Assembly: GCA_963713695.1 (NCBI GenBank)
Contig: CAVQMU010000009.1
Location: forward strand, 310,001-374,000
Direction of reading: 5' to 3'
Length of the DNA stretch: 64,000 nt
From: Rhodoblastus sp963713695
GTDB taxonomy: Bacteria > Pseudomonadota > Alphaproteobacteria > Rhizobiales > Beijerinckiaceae
The translations under genes and the position numbers were made by a program. How positions within the stretch are numbered: the first letter of the stretch is position 1; the number at the start of each line of letters is the position of its first letter. Below are positions 42,387 to 53,879 of the stretch, one piece after another. The notes beneath the pieces are model-generated. The model had not been told where the DNA came from. It saw nothing but the letters and a program-made list of their open reading frames with translations, and searched no databases.

Positions 42387-43039
42387 GTTTTAAGCGCAAG
42401 AAAGTTGCCATTCTGATTTCGGGTCGCGGCTCGAACATGCGCTCGCTGGTCGATGCGGCGCGCGAAAAAGATTTTCCCGCGGAAATCGCTCTGGTCTTGT
42501 CGAATGTCGCATCCGCCGAAGGGCTGAAATTTGCCGAGGCCCAAGGCATTGCCACCGCGGTCGTCGACCACAAGGCATTCCCCGATCGCGAAAGTTTCGA
42601 GCGCGCCGTGCAGGCCAAGCTCGATGCGCATGGGGTCGAACTGGTCTGCCTTGCCGGCTTCATGCGGGTGCTGACGGCCTGGTTGGTCGGACAATGGCGC
42701 GAGCGCATGATCAACATCCACCCTGCCCTGCTGCCCTCCTATCGCGGCCTGCACACGCATGAGCGGGCGTTGGCGGACGGTGTGAAAATCCACGGCGCGA
42801 CAGTGCATTTCGTTTCTCCCGAAATGGACGCCGGCCCCATTGTCGTTCAGGCCGCCGTGCCGGTTCTCGACAGCGACACGCCGGACAGCCTCGCCGCGAG
42901 GGTCCTTGCGCAGGAGCATCGGATTTACCCGTTCGCGCTTAAACTCGTTGCCGGCGGTTTTGCGCGCATCGACGGCGCGCGCGTTCGCGTCGAAGGCAGG
43001 GAAGACGCTTTCGCCGCGCTGGTCTGCCCGGCGGAATAA
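42383..43039 (+). CDS. purN: Phosphoribosylglycinamide formyltransferase
   Basis: A 218-residue enzyme that formylates GAR using 10-formyl-THF. Visible motifs are VAILISGRGSNMRSLVDAA, LVCLAGFMRVLTAW, the catalytic NIHPALLPSYRGLHTHERAL (Asn and His) and the Asp in HFVSPEMDAGPIVVQAAVPV. It starts with GTG overlapping the purM stop. The gene is intact and about family length. Confidence 0.94.
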   Translation: MSFKRKKVAILISGRGSNMRSLVDAAREKDFPAEIALVLSNVASAEGLKFAEAQGIATAVVDHKAFPDRESFERAVQAKLDAHGVELVCLAGFMRVLTAWLVGQWRERMINIHPALLPSYRGLHTHERALADGVKIHGATVHFVSPEMDAGPIVVQAAVPVLDSDTPDSLAARVLAQEHRIYPFALKLVAGGFARIDGARVRVEGREDAFAALVCPAE

Positions 43040-43120
43040 TTGGACTTCAAACCTGTTCCGCAAGCATCGTGACAAAGGTTTCGCGAAGCGATGCGCGTCG
43101 TCAGGCCAGCGCGCCTCGAT

Positions 43121-43552
43121 TCATTCCCCGATCGCGTGGAAAACGATCTCGCGCCTGTGCGGCGCGCGGCGGTGCTCCAACAGATAAATGCCCTGCCAGG
43201 TCCCAAGCAGCAGATCGCCCTCCGCGAAGGGGATGATCAGGCTGCTTTGCGTGAGCGCGGCGCGGATATGCGAGGGCATGTCATCCGGCCCCTCGCTTTC
43301 ATGCGCATAGAGGCCGCGTCCTTCCGGCGCCATCCGCTCGAAAAAGGATTCGAGATCCCCGAGCACGGAAGGATCGGCGTTTTCCAGGATCAGCAGCGAC
43401 GCCGAGGTATGGCGGCAAAACAGCGTGAGCTGGCCGAGTTGCAACCCACTGGAGCGCAGGAATTCGCGCGTTTCGCCTGTGATGTCGACGAAGCCGCGAC
43501 CGGAAGTCTTGACGGAGAGCCTGTGTTGTATCTGGCGCAAGAAGACCCTCAT
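43121..43552 (-). CDS. YjbQ/UPF0047 family protein
   Basis: A 143-residue beta-sandwich protein of the YjbQ family, with side thiamin-phosphate synthase activity reported in some members but no firmly known main role. Signature text: GFVDITGETREFLRSSG, LTLFCRHTSASLLILENADP, YAHESEGPDDMPSHIRAALT, LLGTWQGIYLLEHR. The His-Thr-Ser and His-x-x-x-x-x-D-D-M-P-x-H residues form the conserved pocket. Confidence 0.88.
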   Translation of the reverse strand: MRVFLRQIQHRLSVKTSGRGFVDITGETREFLRSSGLQLGQLTLFCRHTSASLLILENADPSVLGDLESFFERMAPEGRGLYAHESEGPDDMPSHIRAALTQSSLIIPFAEGDLLLGTWQGIYLLEHRRAPHRREIVFHAIGE

Positions 43553-43567
43553 GCAGGCTGGGCGCCT

Positions 43568-43687
43568 CCCTTCTCCCCTTGCGGGAGAAGGTGGCTCGCG
43601 CGGAGCGCGAGACCGATGAGGGGGCTCTTGCGGCTCGGCCCCCTCATCCGGCGCTTCGCGCCACCTTTTCCCGCAAGGGGAGAAGGG
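43568..43687. repeat. Nested palindromic intergenic repeat (copy 1)
   Basis: Outer arms of about 27 bp (43568-43594 and 43661-43687, one mismatch) enclose a second perfect 11-bp pair (GATGAGGGGGC at 43615-43625 with GCCCCCTCATC at 43638-43648). The outer arm shares CCTTCTCCCCTTGCGGGAGA with the copy at 57671-57821. It lies between the upstream end of yjbQ and the 3' end of ppdK. This is a dispersed Hyphomicrobiales-type element; the RNA would fold into a long cruciform-like hairpin. Confidence 0.85.
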
Positions 43688-43710
43688 GAAGACCCCAGCA
43701 TTCGCGCCCC

Positions 43711-46389
<2,679 letters not shown>

Positions 46390-46508
46390 GTTGCAATTCC
46401 CTTGCGGTCGACCGAGTGCGCTGGACAAACCGGCCGTCCCCGCCGGGTTATGACTTTCGCCAAGATTTATCAAGCGGCGAGCTTCGCCGCAATCAGGCCT
46501 CCCCGCAA

Positions 46509-47078
46509 TCACGACTTGAGTTTGAGGGCGAGCGCGATCCAGCTTGCGCCGTAAAAAACCATGTCCACTCCGAAAAGCGTACCGAGGATGATCATCGTAT
46601 CGCCGGGCCATCCGGCAAGGATCATGACGCCGAGAAGCGTCGTGATCACGCCCGCCAAGGCAATGTAGGCCTTAGGGCCGCCCGGCAGCTTGTATCCGAG
46701 CCAGATGCGGGCGAGGCCCGCGACGAGAAAGCCCGCGCCGACGAAAACCGTCAGCACGGCGGCTGCGACATCTGGCCGCGCCAGCGCAAAAGCGCCGAAA
46801 ACCAGGTAGAATAATCCGCTGATGACCCAGAGAAAAAACGAAGGCCAGTCGCGCGAATTGAAGCCGAGCATGATCTCCGCCCCGCCCGCGATGATCAGCA
46901 TGATCGCGATCAGGAAAACCACCGCGAGCGTCGAAGCGGCGACGAGGATCAAGGCGACTGCGCCAAAAACCATGCATAGCGCGCCATAGGCGGCAAACCA
47001 GCCCCAGCGCGACCTCAGTCGCTCGATGGCCTCGCCAAGCGAGTGCGGCGGTTGGATCTTGTCTGGAGTCGTCGTCAT
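46509..47078 (-). CDS. HdeD family membrane protein
   Basis: A 189-residue protein with six predicted membrane helices in three pairs, the HdeD/DUF308 arrangement: WFAAYGALCMVFGAVALILV, VFLIAIMLIIAGGAEIMLGF, FFLWVISGLFYLVFGAFALA, VFVGAGFLVAGLARIWLGY and TTLLGVMILAGWP. In enterobacteria HdeD contributes to acid resistance; the role here is not known. It is divergent from dxs. Confidence 0.85.
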   Translation of the reverse strand: MTTTPDKIQPPHSLGEAIERLRSRWGWFAAYGALCMVFGAVALILVAASTLAVVFLIAIMLIIAGGAEIMLGFNSRDWPSFFLWVISGLFYLVFGAFALARPDVAAAVLTVFVGAGFLVAGLARIWLGYKLPGGPKAYIALAGVITTLLGVMILAGWPGDTMIILGTLFGVDMVFYGASWIALALKLKS

Positions 47079-47236
47079 TTGCCCTCCTCCTTGCCGGGGA
47101 TCAAAGCCCGGCCGAACGAAACGTCAAGGCTCCCACACGGTGAAAACAGCCAGGATTAAACTAGATATAAGGGTTTGATTGCCCAAATCAGCTCTTGCGT
47201 GTAAAGCAACCCTTCGTCCGCACCACTTCGGGGCGG

Positions 47237-49171
47237 ATGCGCGATGAGTTTACCGTGACAACACAATCGAATACCCCCCTGTTGGACAAGGTGAAATTTC
47301 CCGCGGACCTGCGACGTCTGCCGGAAAGCGACCTCCCCGCCATGGCCGCGGATCTGCGCCGAGCAACCATTGACGCCGTTTCCGTCACTGGCGGACATCT
47401 CGGCTCGAGCCTTGGCGTCGTCGAGCTGACCTTGGCCCTGCATTATGTGTTCAATACGCCGGAGGACCGCATCATCTGGGATGTCGGCCATCAGGCCTAT
47501 CCTCACAAGATCTTGACCGGCCGTCGCGACCGCATGAGGACGCTGCGCCAGGGCGGCGGGCTCTCGGGCTTCACCAAGCGGTCGGAAAGCGAATACGATC
47601 CCTTCGGCGCCGCCCATTCCTCGACCTCGATCTCGGCGGGCCTCGGCATGGCCGTGGCGCGCGATCTCTCCGGGGCTCACAATAATGTGATCGCGGTGAT
47701 CGGCGACGGCTCGATGTCGGCCGGCATGGCCTACGAAGCCATGAACAACGCCGGCGCCTCGCATTCGCGGCTGATCGTCATCCTCAACGACAACGACATG
47801 TCCATCGCCCCGCCGGTCGGAGCCATGTCGGCCTATCTCGCGCGCTTGTCGTCGGGCCGCACCTATCTGAAACTGCGCGACGTCGGCAAGACGCTCGCCC
47901 GCCATCTGCCAAAAAGTTTCGAGAGCGCCCTGACCCGGGCCGTCGAGCACGCCCGCTCCTATGTCACGGGCGGCACGCTGTTCGAGGAACTGGGTTTCTA
48001 TTACGTCGGCCCGATCGACGGTCATAACCTCGACCATCTGCTCCCCATTCTGAAGAACGTGCGCGACGCCGATGTCGGCGACCCCGTTCTGGTCCATGTG
48101 GTGACGCAGAAAGGCAAGGGCTATGGCCCGGCCGAAGCCGCAGCCGACAAATATCACGGCGTCAACAAGTTCGACGTCGTTACCGGCGCGCAGGTCAAGC
48201 CCAAGGCCAATGCCCCCTCCTACACCAAGGTTTTCGGACAATCTCTGGTGAAGGAAGGCGAGAAGGACGACAAGATCGTCGCCATCACCGCGGCCATGCC
48301 AAGCGGCACGGGCATCGATTTGTTCCAGCAGGCTTTCCCCAAGCGGACTTTCGATGTCGGCATCGCCGAACAGCACGCCGTGACATTCGCCGCGGGCCTC
48401 GCGACTGAGGGCTACAAGCCCTTCTGCGCGATCTATTCGACGTTCCTGCAACGCGGCTACGACCAGGTCGTGCATGACGTCGCGCTGCAAAATCTTCCCG
48501 TGCGCTTCGCGCTCGATCGCGCCGGCCTCGTCGGCGCCGATGGCGCAACTCATGCCGGCGCCTTCGACGTCGCCTTCCTCGGCATATTGCCCAACATGGT
48601 CGTCATGGCCGCCGCCGACGAGGCGGAACTCGTGCACATGGTCGCCACCGCCGCCGCCTACAATGACGGTCCGATCGCCTTCCGCTATCCGCGCGGCGAC
48701 GGCGTCGGAGTCGATCTGCCGCAGGAGGGCGTGCCGCTCGAAATCGGCAAGGGCCGCGTGATGCGCCAGGGCGACACCGTCGCCATCCTCTCGCTTGGAA
48801 CGCGCCTCGCCGAAGCCATGGAAGCCGCCGAACAACTGGCGGCCCAAGGCGTCTCCGCCACTGTCGCCGACGCGCGTTTCGCCAAGCCGCTCGATGTCGA
48901 GCTGATCCGCAGCCTCGCCGCAAAACACGAAGTTTTGATCACCATCGAGGAAGGTTCGGTCGGCGGCTTCGGCTCCTTCGTGCTGCAGCAGCTTGCCGAG
49001 GACGGTCTGCTCGAGAAAGGCCTGCGCGTGCGCAGCATGGTCCTCCCCGACGTCTATCTCGACCATGACAAGCCCGAGGTGCTATACGCCAAGGCGGGAC
49101 TGGATGCGAAAGCCATCGTCGCCAAGGTTTTCGCGGCGCTCGGCCGTCAGTCGGAAGCCAGGACGGCGTGA
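47237..49171 (+). CDS. dxs: 1-deoxy-D-xylulose-5-phosphate synthase
   Basis: A 644-residue thiamin-diphosphate enzyme, first step of the MEP isoprenoid pathway. Motifs: GGHLGSSLGVVELTLALHYV, VGHQAYPHKILTGRRD, the ThDP-binding VIGDGSMSAGMAYEAMNNAG, YYVGPIDGHNLDHLLPILKN, FDVGIAEQHAVTFAAGLATE and DRAGLVGADGATHAGAFDVA. The ATG at 47237 is preferred; a GTG at 47255 is possible. tlyA and an RNA methyltransferase follow in the same direction. The antisense frame is open over most of the gene because of GC-rich codon use and is not a gene. Confidence 0.95.
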   Translation: MRDEFTVTTQSNTPLLDKVKFPADLRRLPESDLPAMAADLRRATIDAVSVTGGHLGSSLGVVELTLALHYVFNTPEDRIIWDVGHQAYPHKILTGRRDRMRTLRQGGGLSGFTKRSESEYDPFGAAHSSTSISAGLGMAVARDLSGAHNNVIAVIGDGSMSAGMAYEAMNNAGASHSRLIVILNDNDMSIAPPVGAMSAYLARLSSGRTYLKLRDVGKTLARHLPKSFESALTRAVEHARSYVTGGTLFEELGFYYVGPIDGHNLDHLLPILKNVRDADVGDPVLVHVVTQKGKGYGPAEAAADKYHGVNKFDVVTGAQVKPKANAPSYTKVFGQSLVKEGEKDDKIVAITAAMPSGTGIDLFQQAFPKRTFDVGIAEQHAVTFAAGLATEGYKPFCAIYSTFLQRGYDQVVHDVALQNLPVRFALDRAGLVGADGATHAGAFDVAFLGILPNMVVMAAADEAELVHMVATAAAYNDGPIAFRYPRGDGVGVDLPQEGVPLEIGKGRVMRQGDTVAILSLGTRLAEAMEAAEQLAAQGVSATVADARFAKPLDVELIRSLAAKHEVLITIEEGSVGGFGSFVLQQLAEDGLLEKGLRVRSMVLPDVYLDHDKPEVLYAKAGLDAKAIVAKVFAALGRQSEARTA

Positions 49172-49324
49172 GGCGCCTTGATGCAAGGCGCTGCGCTCCG
49201 GTCTGATGCTTGATTTCATCAGCAGCAAAGCGAAGCGGACCCGGCCTGCAGCCTTTGGATCGCCGCGTCGCCAACGCTTCGCAATGACGGCCGCGGTGTT
49301 TTCATTGCGCCAGAAGGCCTTGCC

Positions 49325-50053
49325 ATGAGCGCCCGCCGCGCCGACGTCGCCTTGGTCGAACAGGGCTTTTTCGCCAGCCGCGCCAAGGCGCGCGAAGCCA
49401 TCGAGGCCGGGCTTGTCACGCTCGACGACCGCCCGGTGACGAAACCCTCCGAATCCGTCTCCGAAGGCGCAAGGCTCGCGGCGACCGCGCCCTACCCCTG
49501 GGTGTCTCGCGGCGGCGTCAAGCTGGCCGCCGCTCTCGACGCCTTCGCTATCGACGCCCAGGGTAAAAGCGCGCTCGATGTCGGAGCTTCGACCGGAGGT
49601 TTCTCGCATGTGCTGCTGTCGCGCGGGGCCGCTCATGTCACATGCGTCGATGTCGGCCACGGCCAGCTGCATCCGCTGATCGGTTCGGACAAACGGGTGC
49701 GATCTCTGGAAAAGCATGACGCCCGCGCGTTGACGCCCGACGACCTGCCCGAAGCGCCGCAACTCATCGTCTGCGACGTGAGTTTCATCTCTCTCTCGCT
49801 GATCCTGCCAAAAATCCTGCCGCTGGCGGCGGCGGGGGCCAAGGCCGTGCTGCTGGTCAAGCCGCAGTTCGAGGTCGGGCCTGAACTGGCGAAAAAGGGC
49901 ATTGTCCGCGACGAGGTCGCGCGCAAGGCGGCTTGCGAAAAGATCGCGGCTCTGGTGAAACACCTTGGATGGGAAACGATCGGCCTGATCGACTCTCCCA
50001 TCGAGGGCGGCGACGGCAACCGCGAATTTCTGCTGGGAGCAAGCCGCGCATGA
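49325..50053 (+). CDS. tlyA: TlyA family rRNA 2'-O-methyltransferase
   Basis: A 242-residue protein with an N-terminal S4 RNA-binding domain (RADVALVEQGFFASRAKARE, AIEAGLVTLDDRPVTKPSES) and a FtsJ-like methyltransferase domain (WVSRGGVKLAAALDAF, LDVGASTGGFSHVLLSRGAA, VCDVSFISLSLILPKILPL, LLVKPQFEVG with the K of the K-D-K-E tetrad). It should 2'-O-methylate rRNA cytidine. It overlaps the next gene by ATGA. Confidence 0.9.
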   Translation: MSARRADVALVEQGFFASRAKAREAIEAGLVTLDDRPVTKPSESVSEGARLAATAPYPWVSRGGVKLAAALDAFAIDAQGKSALDVGASTGGFSHVLLSRGAAHVTCVDVGHGQLHPLIGSDKRVRSLEKHDARALTPDDLPEAPQLIVCDVSFISLSLILPKILPLAAAGAKAVLLVKPQFEVGPELAKKGIVRDEVARKAACEKIAALVKHLGWETIGLIDSPIEGGDGNREFLLGASRA

Positions 50054-51324
50054 TCGACCTCAACGCAAGACTGCACATCGACAGGCTCGGCGCGCGCGGC
50101 GAGGGAATTTCCCGCGGCGTGCGCGGCCTGATCTTCACGCCCTACGCGCTACCCGGCGAGGATGTGATCGCCGAAGTGGATGACGAGCGCGGAAAATTGG
50201 TCGAGGTGACAAAACCCTCGCCTGACCGGATCGCGGCCTGCTGCCCCTATTTCACGATCTGCGGCGGCTGCGCCGTGCAGACGCTGGCGCCAGCCGCTTA
50301 TGCGGGCTGGAAGCGCGGCCTCGTGGACGAAGCCCTGCGCAACGCAGGCGTCAAGACCGAAGTTGCGCCCCTGCGCCAGGCCTGGGGCGACGGGCGCCGC
50401 CGCGCGGCCTTCCATTCGCGCAACGACCAGCGCGGGAACCCGCATGTCGGCTTCATGCAGGCCCGCGCCCATCGCCTTGTCGAAATCGACGCCTGCCCGA
50501 TCCTCGCGCCTGACATGGCCGGAGCCCTGCCCGCAGCGCGAAAAATCGCGGAAGTGCTGGCGCCGCTCGAAAAACCGCTCGATCTCGTCGTCACCGCAAG
50601 CCTCAACGGCCTCGATCTCGACATTCACGGCTGCGGCAAGCTCGAATTCGAGATGGAGCGGGCGCTGGTCGACGCGGCGCAGACGCTTGATCTCGCCCGC
50701 ATTTCCAATCATGGCGTTCCCCTGGTCGAACGCCGCCCGGCCGAAATCCAGATCGGCCGCGCCCGCGTCAACGCCCCTCCCGGCGGTTTTCTGCAGGCGA
50801 CGACGGCGGGCGAGGAGATGCTGGCCGCTCTTGTGCTGGAAGCGGTCGGCCCCGCGAAAAAGGCCGCCGACCTTTTCTGCGGCATCGGAACCTTCGCCCT
50901 GCGCCTTGCCGAGACGGCGGAAGTCTACTGCGTCGAAAACGATGCGGAGGCGCTCGCCGCCGGCTTGCGCGGCGGCCGCGCGGCGCAGGGGTTGCGCACG
51001 CTCAAGGGCGAGACGCGCGACCTTTTCACCAGGCCGTTGCTGGCGAGCGAGTTGGCGGCCTATGACGCGGTCGTGTTCGATCCGCCGCGCGCCGGCGCCG
51101 AAAGGCAGGCGGTGGAGATGGCGAAAAGCGGGGTTCCGCTCATCGTCGGCGTCTCCTGCAACGCCCAGAGTTTTGCGCGCGACGCGAAGGCGCTGATCGC
51201 CGGCGGTTATGAACTTGCCGTGGTGACCCCGGTCGACCAGTTTCTCTACTCGCCGCATGTCGAACTCGTCGGCGTGTTTCGCAAGGCGGCGGCCAAAGTC
51301 CGCAAGCGCCGGCTGCTCGGGTAA
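50050..51324 (+). CDS. TRAM/RumA-type class I SAM RNA (uracil-5) methyltransferase
   Basis: A 424-residue enzyme of the TrmA/RlmC/RlmD family. It has the N-terminal TRAM domain (LHIDRLGARGEGISRGVRGL, LPGEDVIAEVDDERGKL), [4Fe-4S] cysteines in CCPYFTICGGCAVQTL, the SAM site AADLFCGIGTFALRLAETAE, and the catalytic segment FDPPRAGAERQAVEMAKSGV and VGVSCNAQSFARDAKALIAG with the nucleophile Cys of S-C-N. Which uridine it methylates cannot be told from sequence. Translationally coupled to tlyA. Confidence 0.9.
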   Translation: MIDLNARLHIDRLGARGEGISRGVRGLIFTPYALPGEDVIAEVDDERGKLVEVTKPSPDRIAACCPYFTICGGCAVQTLAPAAYAGWKRGLVDEALRNAGVKTEVAPLRQAWGDGRRRAAFHSRNDQRGNPHVGFMQARAHRLVEIDACPILAPDMAGALPAARKIAEVLAPLEKPLDLVVTASLNGLDLDIHGCGKLEFEMERALVDAAQTLDLARISNHGVPLVERRPAEIQIGRARVNAPPGGFLQATTAGEEMLAALVLEAVGPAKKAADLFCGIGTFALRLAETAEVYCVENDAEALAAGLRGGRAAQGLRTLKGETRDLFTRPLLASELAAYDAVVFDPPRAGAERQAVEMAKSGVPLIVGVSCNAQSFARDAKALIAGGYELAVVTPVDQFLYSPHVELVGVFRKAAAKVRKRRLLG

Positions 51325-51386
51325 GACTTGCGCGCGCCGCCGGTTTTCGGCAAAGCATGCAAAATTTTTCTTTCGACGGAAACAAG

Positions 51387-52805
51387 ATGAGCGAAATCAC
51401 CCCGGCCGAGGCGGCGAAGCATTTAGCGGCGATCGTCGGCGAGAAATATGTGCTGACCGCGCCTGCGGACATGGCCGGCTATCTTTCGGAGCCGCGCGAT
51501 CTCTGGCATGGCGCGGCCGCCTGCGTCGTCCGCCCCGGATCGACGGCAGAAGTCGCTGCTGTCCTCGCCTTCGCCGATAAACACGGCCTGAAAATCGTGC
51601 CGCAGGGCGGCAATACCGGCCTTGTCGGCGGCCAGACGCCGGACAAGTCTGGCAGCGAAATCCTGCTGTCGCTCGGCCGTCTCGACAAAGTCCGCGAGAT
51701 CGACCCGGAATCCAACACCATGGTCGTCGAAGCCGGCGTCACCCTGCAAAAAGTGCAGGAGACCGCTGAAAGCGTTGACCGCCTGTTTCCCCTGTCGCTG
51801 GCCTCCGAGGGATCCTGCACCATCGGCGGCAATCTCGCCTCCAACGCCGGCGGCACGGCCGTGCTGGCCTATGGCAACGCCCGCGATCTCGTCACCGGCC
51901 TCGAAGTCGTGCTGGCCGACGGCTCGGTGCTCGACAATCTCTCGAAGCTGCGCAAGGACAACACCGGTTACGACCTCAAGCACGTCTTCATGGGGTCGGA
52001 AGGCACGCTCGGCGTCATCACCGCAGCGGTCGTCAAACTCTATCCGCGTCCGCGCGGCGTCGAGACGGCGCTGATCGGCCTGGACAGCCCACAAAAATGT
52101 CTCGACCTTCTCGTGCTCGCGCAGGGCATGGCCGGCCCCGACCTGAAGACTTTCGAGTTCATGTCGCGCTTCGGCGTGGAGATCGTGGTCAAGCATCCAC
52201 AAGGCGCCCGCGAACCGCTGGAGGGCGCGCACAACTGGTATGTGCTGATGGAGCTGGCCTCGCAGTCGGAAAACGGCCTTGGCGACGTGATGATGGGATT
52301 GCTGGAAGCGGCCTTCGAAAAGGAAATCATCGAGGACGCGGCAGTCGCCGCCTCGCTCGACCAACGCAAGGCATTCTGGGCTTTACGCGAAAACCTGTCG
52401 GAGATGCAGAAGTTCGAGGGCGGGTCGATCAAGCATGATGTCTGCGTGCCCGTGGCGTCGGTCCCGGCTTTCCTGGCCGAGGCCACGCCCGTCGTTTTGG
52501 CGACCATTCCCGGGGCGCGTCCCGTGCCTTTTGGCCACATGGGCGACGGCAATATCCACTTCAACGTCAGCCAGCCCCTCGGCGCCGACAAGGAAGAATA
52601 TCTCGCCCGCTGGGAAGAGCTGAACGAGAAAGTGCATGAAGTCGTGGCGAAATATCACGGCTCGATTTCCGCCGAACATGGCATTGGCGTGCTCAAGCGC
52701 GAGCTCCTGCCGACGGTGAAAGACGCCGTGGCGATGGACGTGATGCGCCGCTTCAAGGCGGCGCTCGACCCGAAGAACACGCTCAATCCGGGCAAGGTGC
52801 TTTAA
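51387..52805 (+). CDS. FAD-linked D-2-hydroxyacid (hydroxyglutarate-type) dehydrogenase
   Basis: A 472-residue GlcD/D2HGDH-type flavoprotein. The FAD-binding PCMH domain shows VVRPGSTAEVAAVLAFADKH, IVPQGGNTGLVGGQTP, LDKVREIDPESNTMVVEAGV and LASEGSCTIGGNLASNAGGT, and the C-terminal domain PFGHMGDGNIHFNVSQPL and the end motif SAEHGIGVLKRELLP with FKAALDPKNTLNPGKVL. This fits oxidation of D-2-hydroxyglutarate or D-lactate. The ATG at 51387 is chosen because GGAA lies nearby; an ATG at 51357 is also open. Confidence 0.88.
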   Translation: MSEITPAEAAKHLAAIVGEKYVLTAPADMAGYLSEPRDLWHGAAACVVRPGSTAEVAAVLAFADKHGLKIVPQGGNTGLVGGQTPDKSGSEILLSLGRLDKVREIDPESNTMVVEAGVTLQKVQETAESVDRLFPLSLASEGSCTIGGNLASNAGGTAVLAYGNARDLVTGLEVVLADGSVLDNLSKLRKDNTGYDLKHVFMGSEGTLGVITAAVVKLYPRPRGVETALIGLDSPQKCLDLLVLAQGMAGPDLKTFEFMSRFGVEIVVKHPQGAREPLEGAHNWYVLMELASQSENGLGDVMMGLLEAAFEKEIIEDAAVAASLDQRKAFWALRENLSEMQKFEGGSIKHDVCVPVASVPAFLAEATPVVLATIPGARPVPFGHMGDGNIHFNVSQPLGADKEEYLARWEELNEKVHEVVAKYHGSISAEHGIGVLKRELLPTVKDAVAMDVMRRFKAALDPKNTLNPGKVL

Positions 52806-52874
52806 ATTTTCATTTTTCGGCGCGCTTGACGCTTTACGCGCTGGCGCCACATTCTCCCGGCAGGGAGACGCCAA

Positions 52875-53861
52875 ATGACAAAATTCAAAGCCATCCGGAT
52901 CGACAAGGACGAGTCCGGCTATCGCGCCGCCTATGCGGATTTCGATGAATCCGATCTGATGGATGGCGACGTCACCGTGCGCATCAGCCATTCCACCGTC
53001 AATTACAAGGATGGCCTCGCAATCACCGGCAAGGCTCCGGTGGTCAGGCGCTTTCCGATGATTCCCGGCATCGATTTCGCAGGCGTGGTCGAGACGTCCA
53101 GCCATAAGGATTTCAAGCCCGGCGATGCGGTGATCCTGACCGGCTGGGGCGTCGGCGAGACGCATCTGGGCGGCTTTGCGGAAAAAGCGCGGGTCAAGGG
53201 CGACTGGCTCGTGCCTTTGCCCCCTGGCCTGAGCCCGGCGGAAGCCATGGCTGTCGGCACGGCCGGATTTACCGCCATGCTCGCAGTGCTGGCTCTGGAA
53301 AAGCACGGCATGGCGCCGGAACGCGGCCCGGTCCTCGTCACAGGAGCGGCGGGCGGCGTCGGCTCGGTGGCGATCGCGCTGCTCGCGAAAGCGGGCTGGC
53401 GCGTCATCGCCTCGACCGGCCGTGCGGAGGAAGCGGCATTCCTGAAGGACCTCGGCGCGAAGGACATCATCGACCGCGCCGAGCTTTCCGTTCCCGGAAA
53501 GCCACTTGGCAAGGAGCGCTGGGCGGCGGCGGTCGATTGCGTGGGATCGCACACGCTGGCCAATGTGCTGGCGCAAACGGGCTACGAAGGCGCAGTGGCG
53601 GCTTGCGGCCTCGCGCAGGGCATGGACCTGCCGACGACCGTGGCGCCCTTTATCTTGCGCGGCGTGGCATTGCTAGGCGTCGACAGCGTGATGAAGCCTA
53701 AGGCGATGCGCCTCGTCGCCTGGGACCGGCTGGCGCGCGATCTCGACCGGAAAAAACTGGCCGAGCTCAGCACGACCATCGGCTTTGACGAGGTGATCGA
53801 AACCGGCAGGAAGATTCTCGAAGGCAAGGTGCGCGGCCGGGTGATCGTCGAGATCGGATAA
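52875..53861 (+). CDS. acuI: Acrylyl-CoA reductase AcuI/YhdH-type oxidoreductase
   Basis: A 328-residue MDR-family NADPH reductase. Family text: FDESDLMDGDVTVRISHSTV, NYKDGLAITGKAPVVRRFPM, IPGIDFAGVVE, TGWGVGETHLGGFAEKARVK, MAVGTAGFTAMLAVLALEKH, VLVTGAAGGVGSVAIALLAK (dinucleotide-binding) and LLGVDSVMKPKAMRLVAWDR. AcuI reduces acryloyl-CoA to propionyl-CoA, which fits with the meaB-linked methylmalonyl pathway of this organism. Convergent with lysR. Confidence 0.88.
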   Translation: MTKFKAIRIDKDESGYRAAYADFDESDLMDGDVTVRISHSTVNYKDGLAITGKAPVVRRFPMIPGIDFAGVVETSSHKDFKPGDAVILTGWGVGETHLGGFAEKARVKGDWLVPLPPGLSPAEAMAVGTAGFTAMLAVLALEKHGMAPERGPVLVTGAAGGVGSVAIALLAKAGWRVIASTGRAEEAAFLKDLGAKDIIDRAELSVPGKPLGKERWAAAVDCVGSHTLANVLAQTGYEGAVAACGLAQGMDLPTTVAPFILRGVALLGVDSVMKPKAMRLVAWDRLARDLDRKKLAELSTTIGFDEVIETGRKILEGKVRGRVIVEIG

Positions 53862-53879
53862 GCCGCGCCGGGAGAGTCG

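Noticed and set aside
47156..49066. A 636-codon open frame opposite dxs
   Set aside because: Same reason: antisense of conserved dxs, no family resemblance, no RBS.
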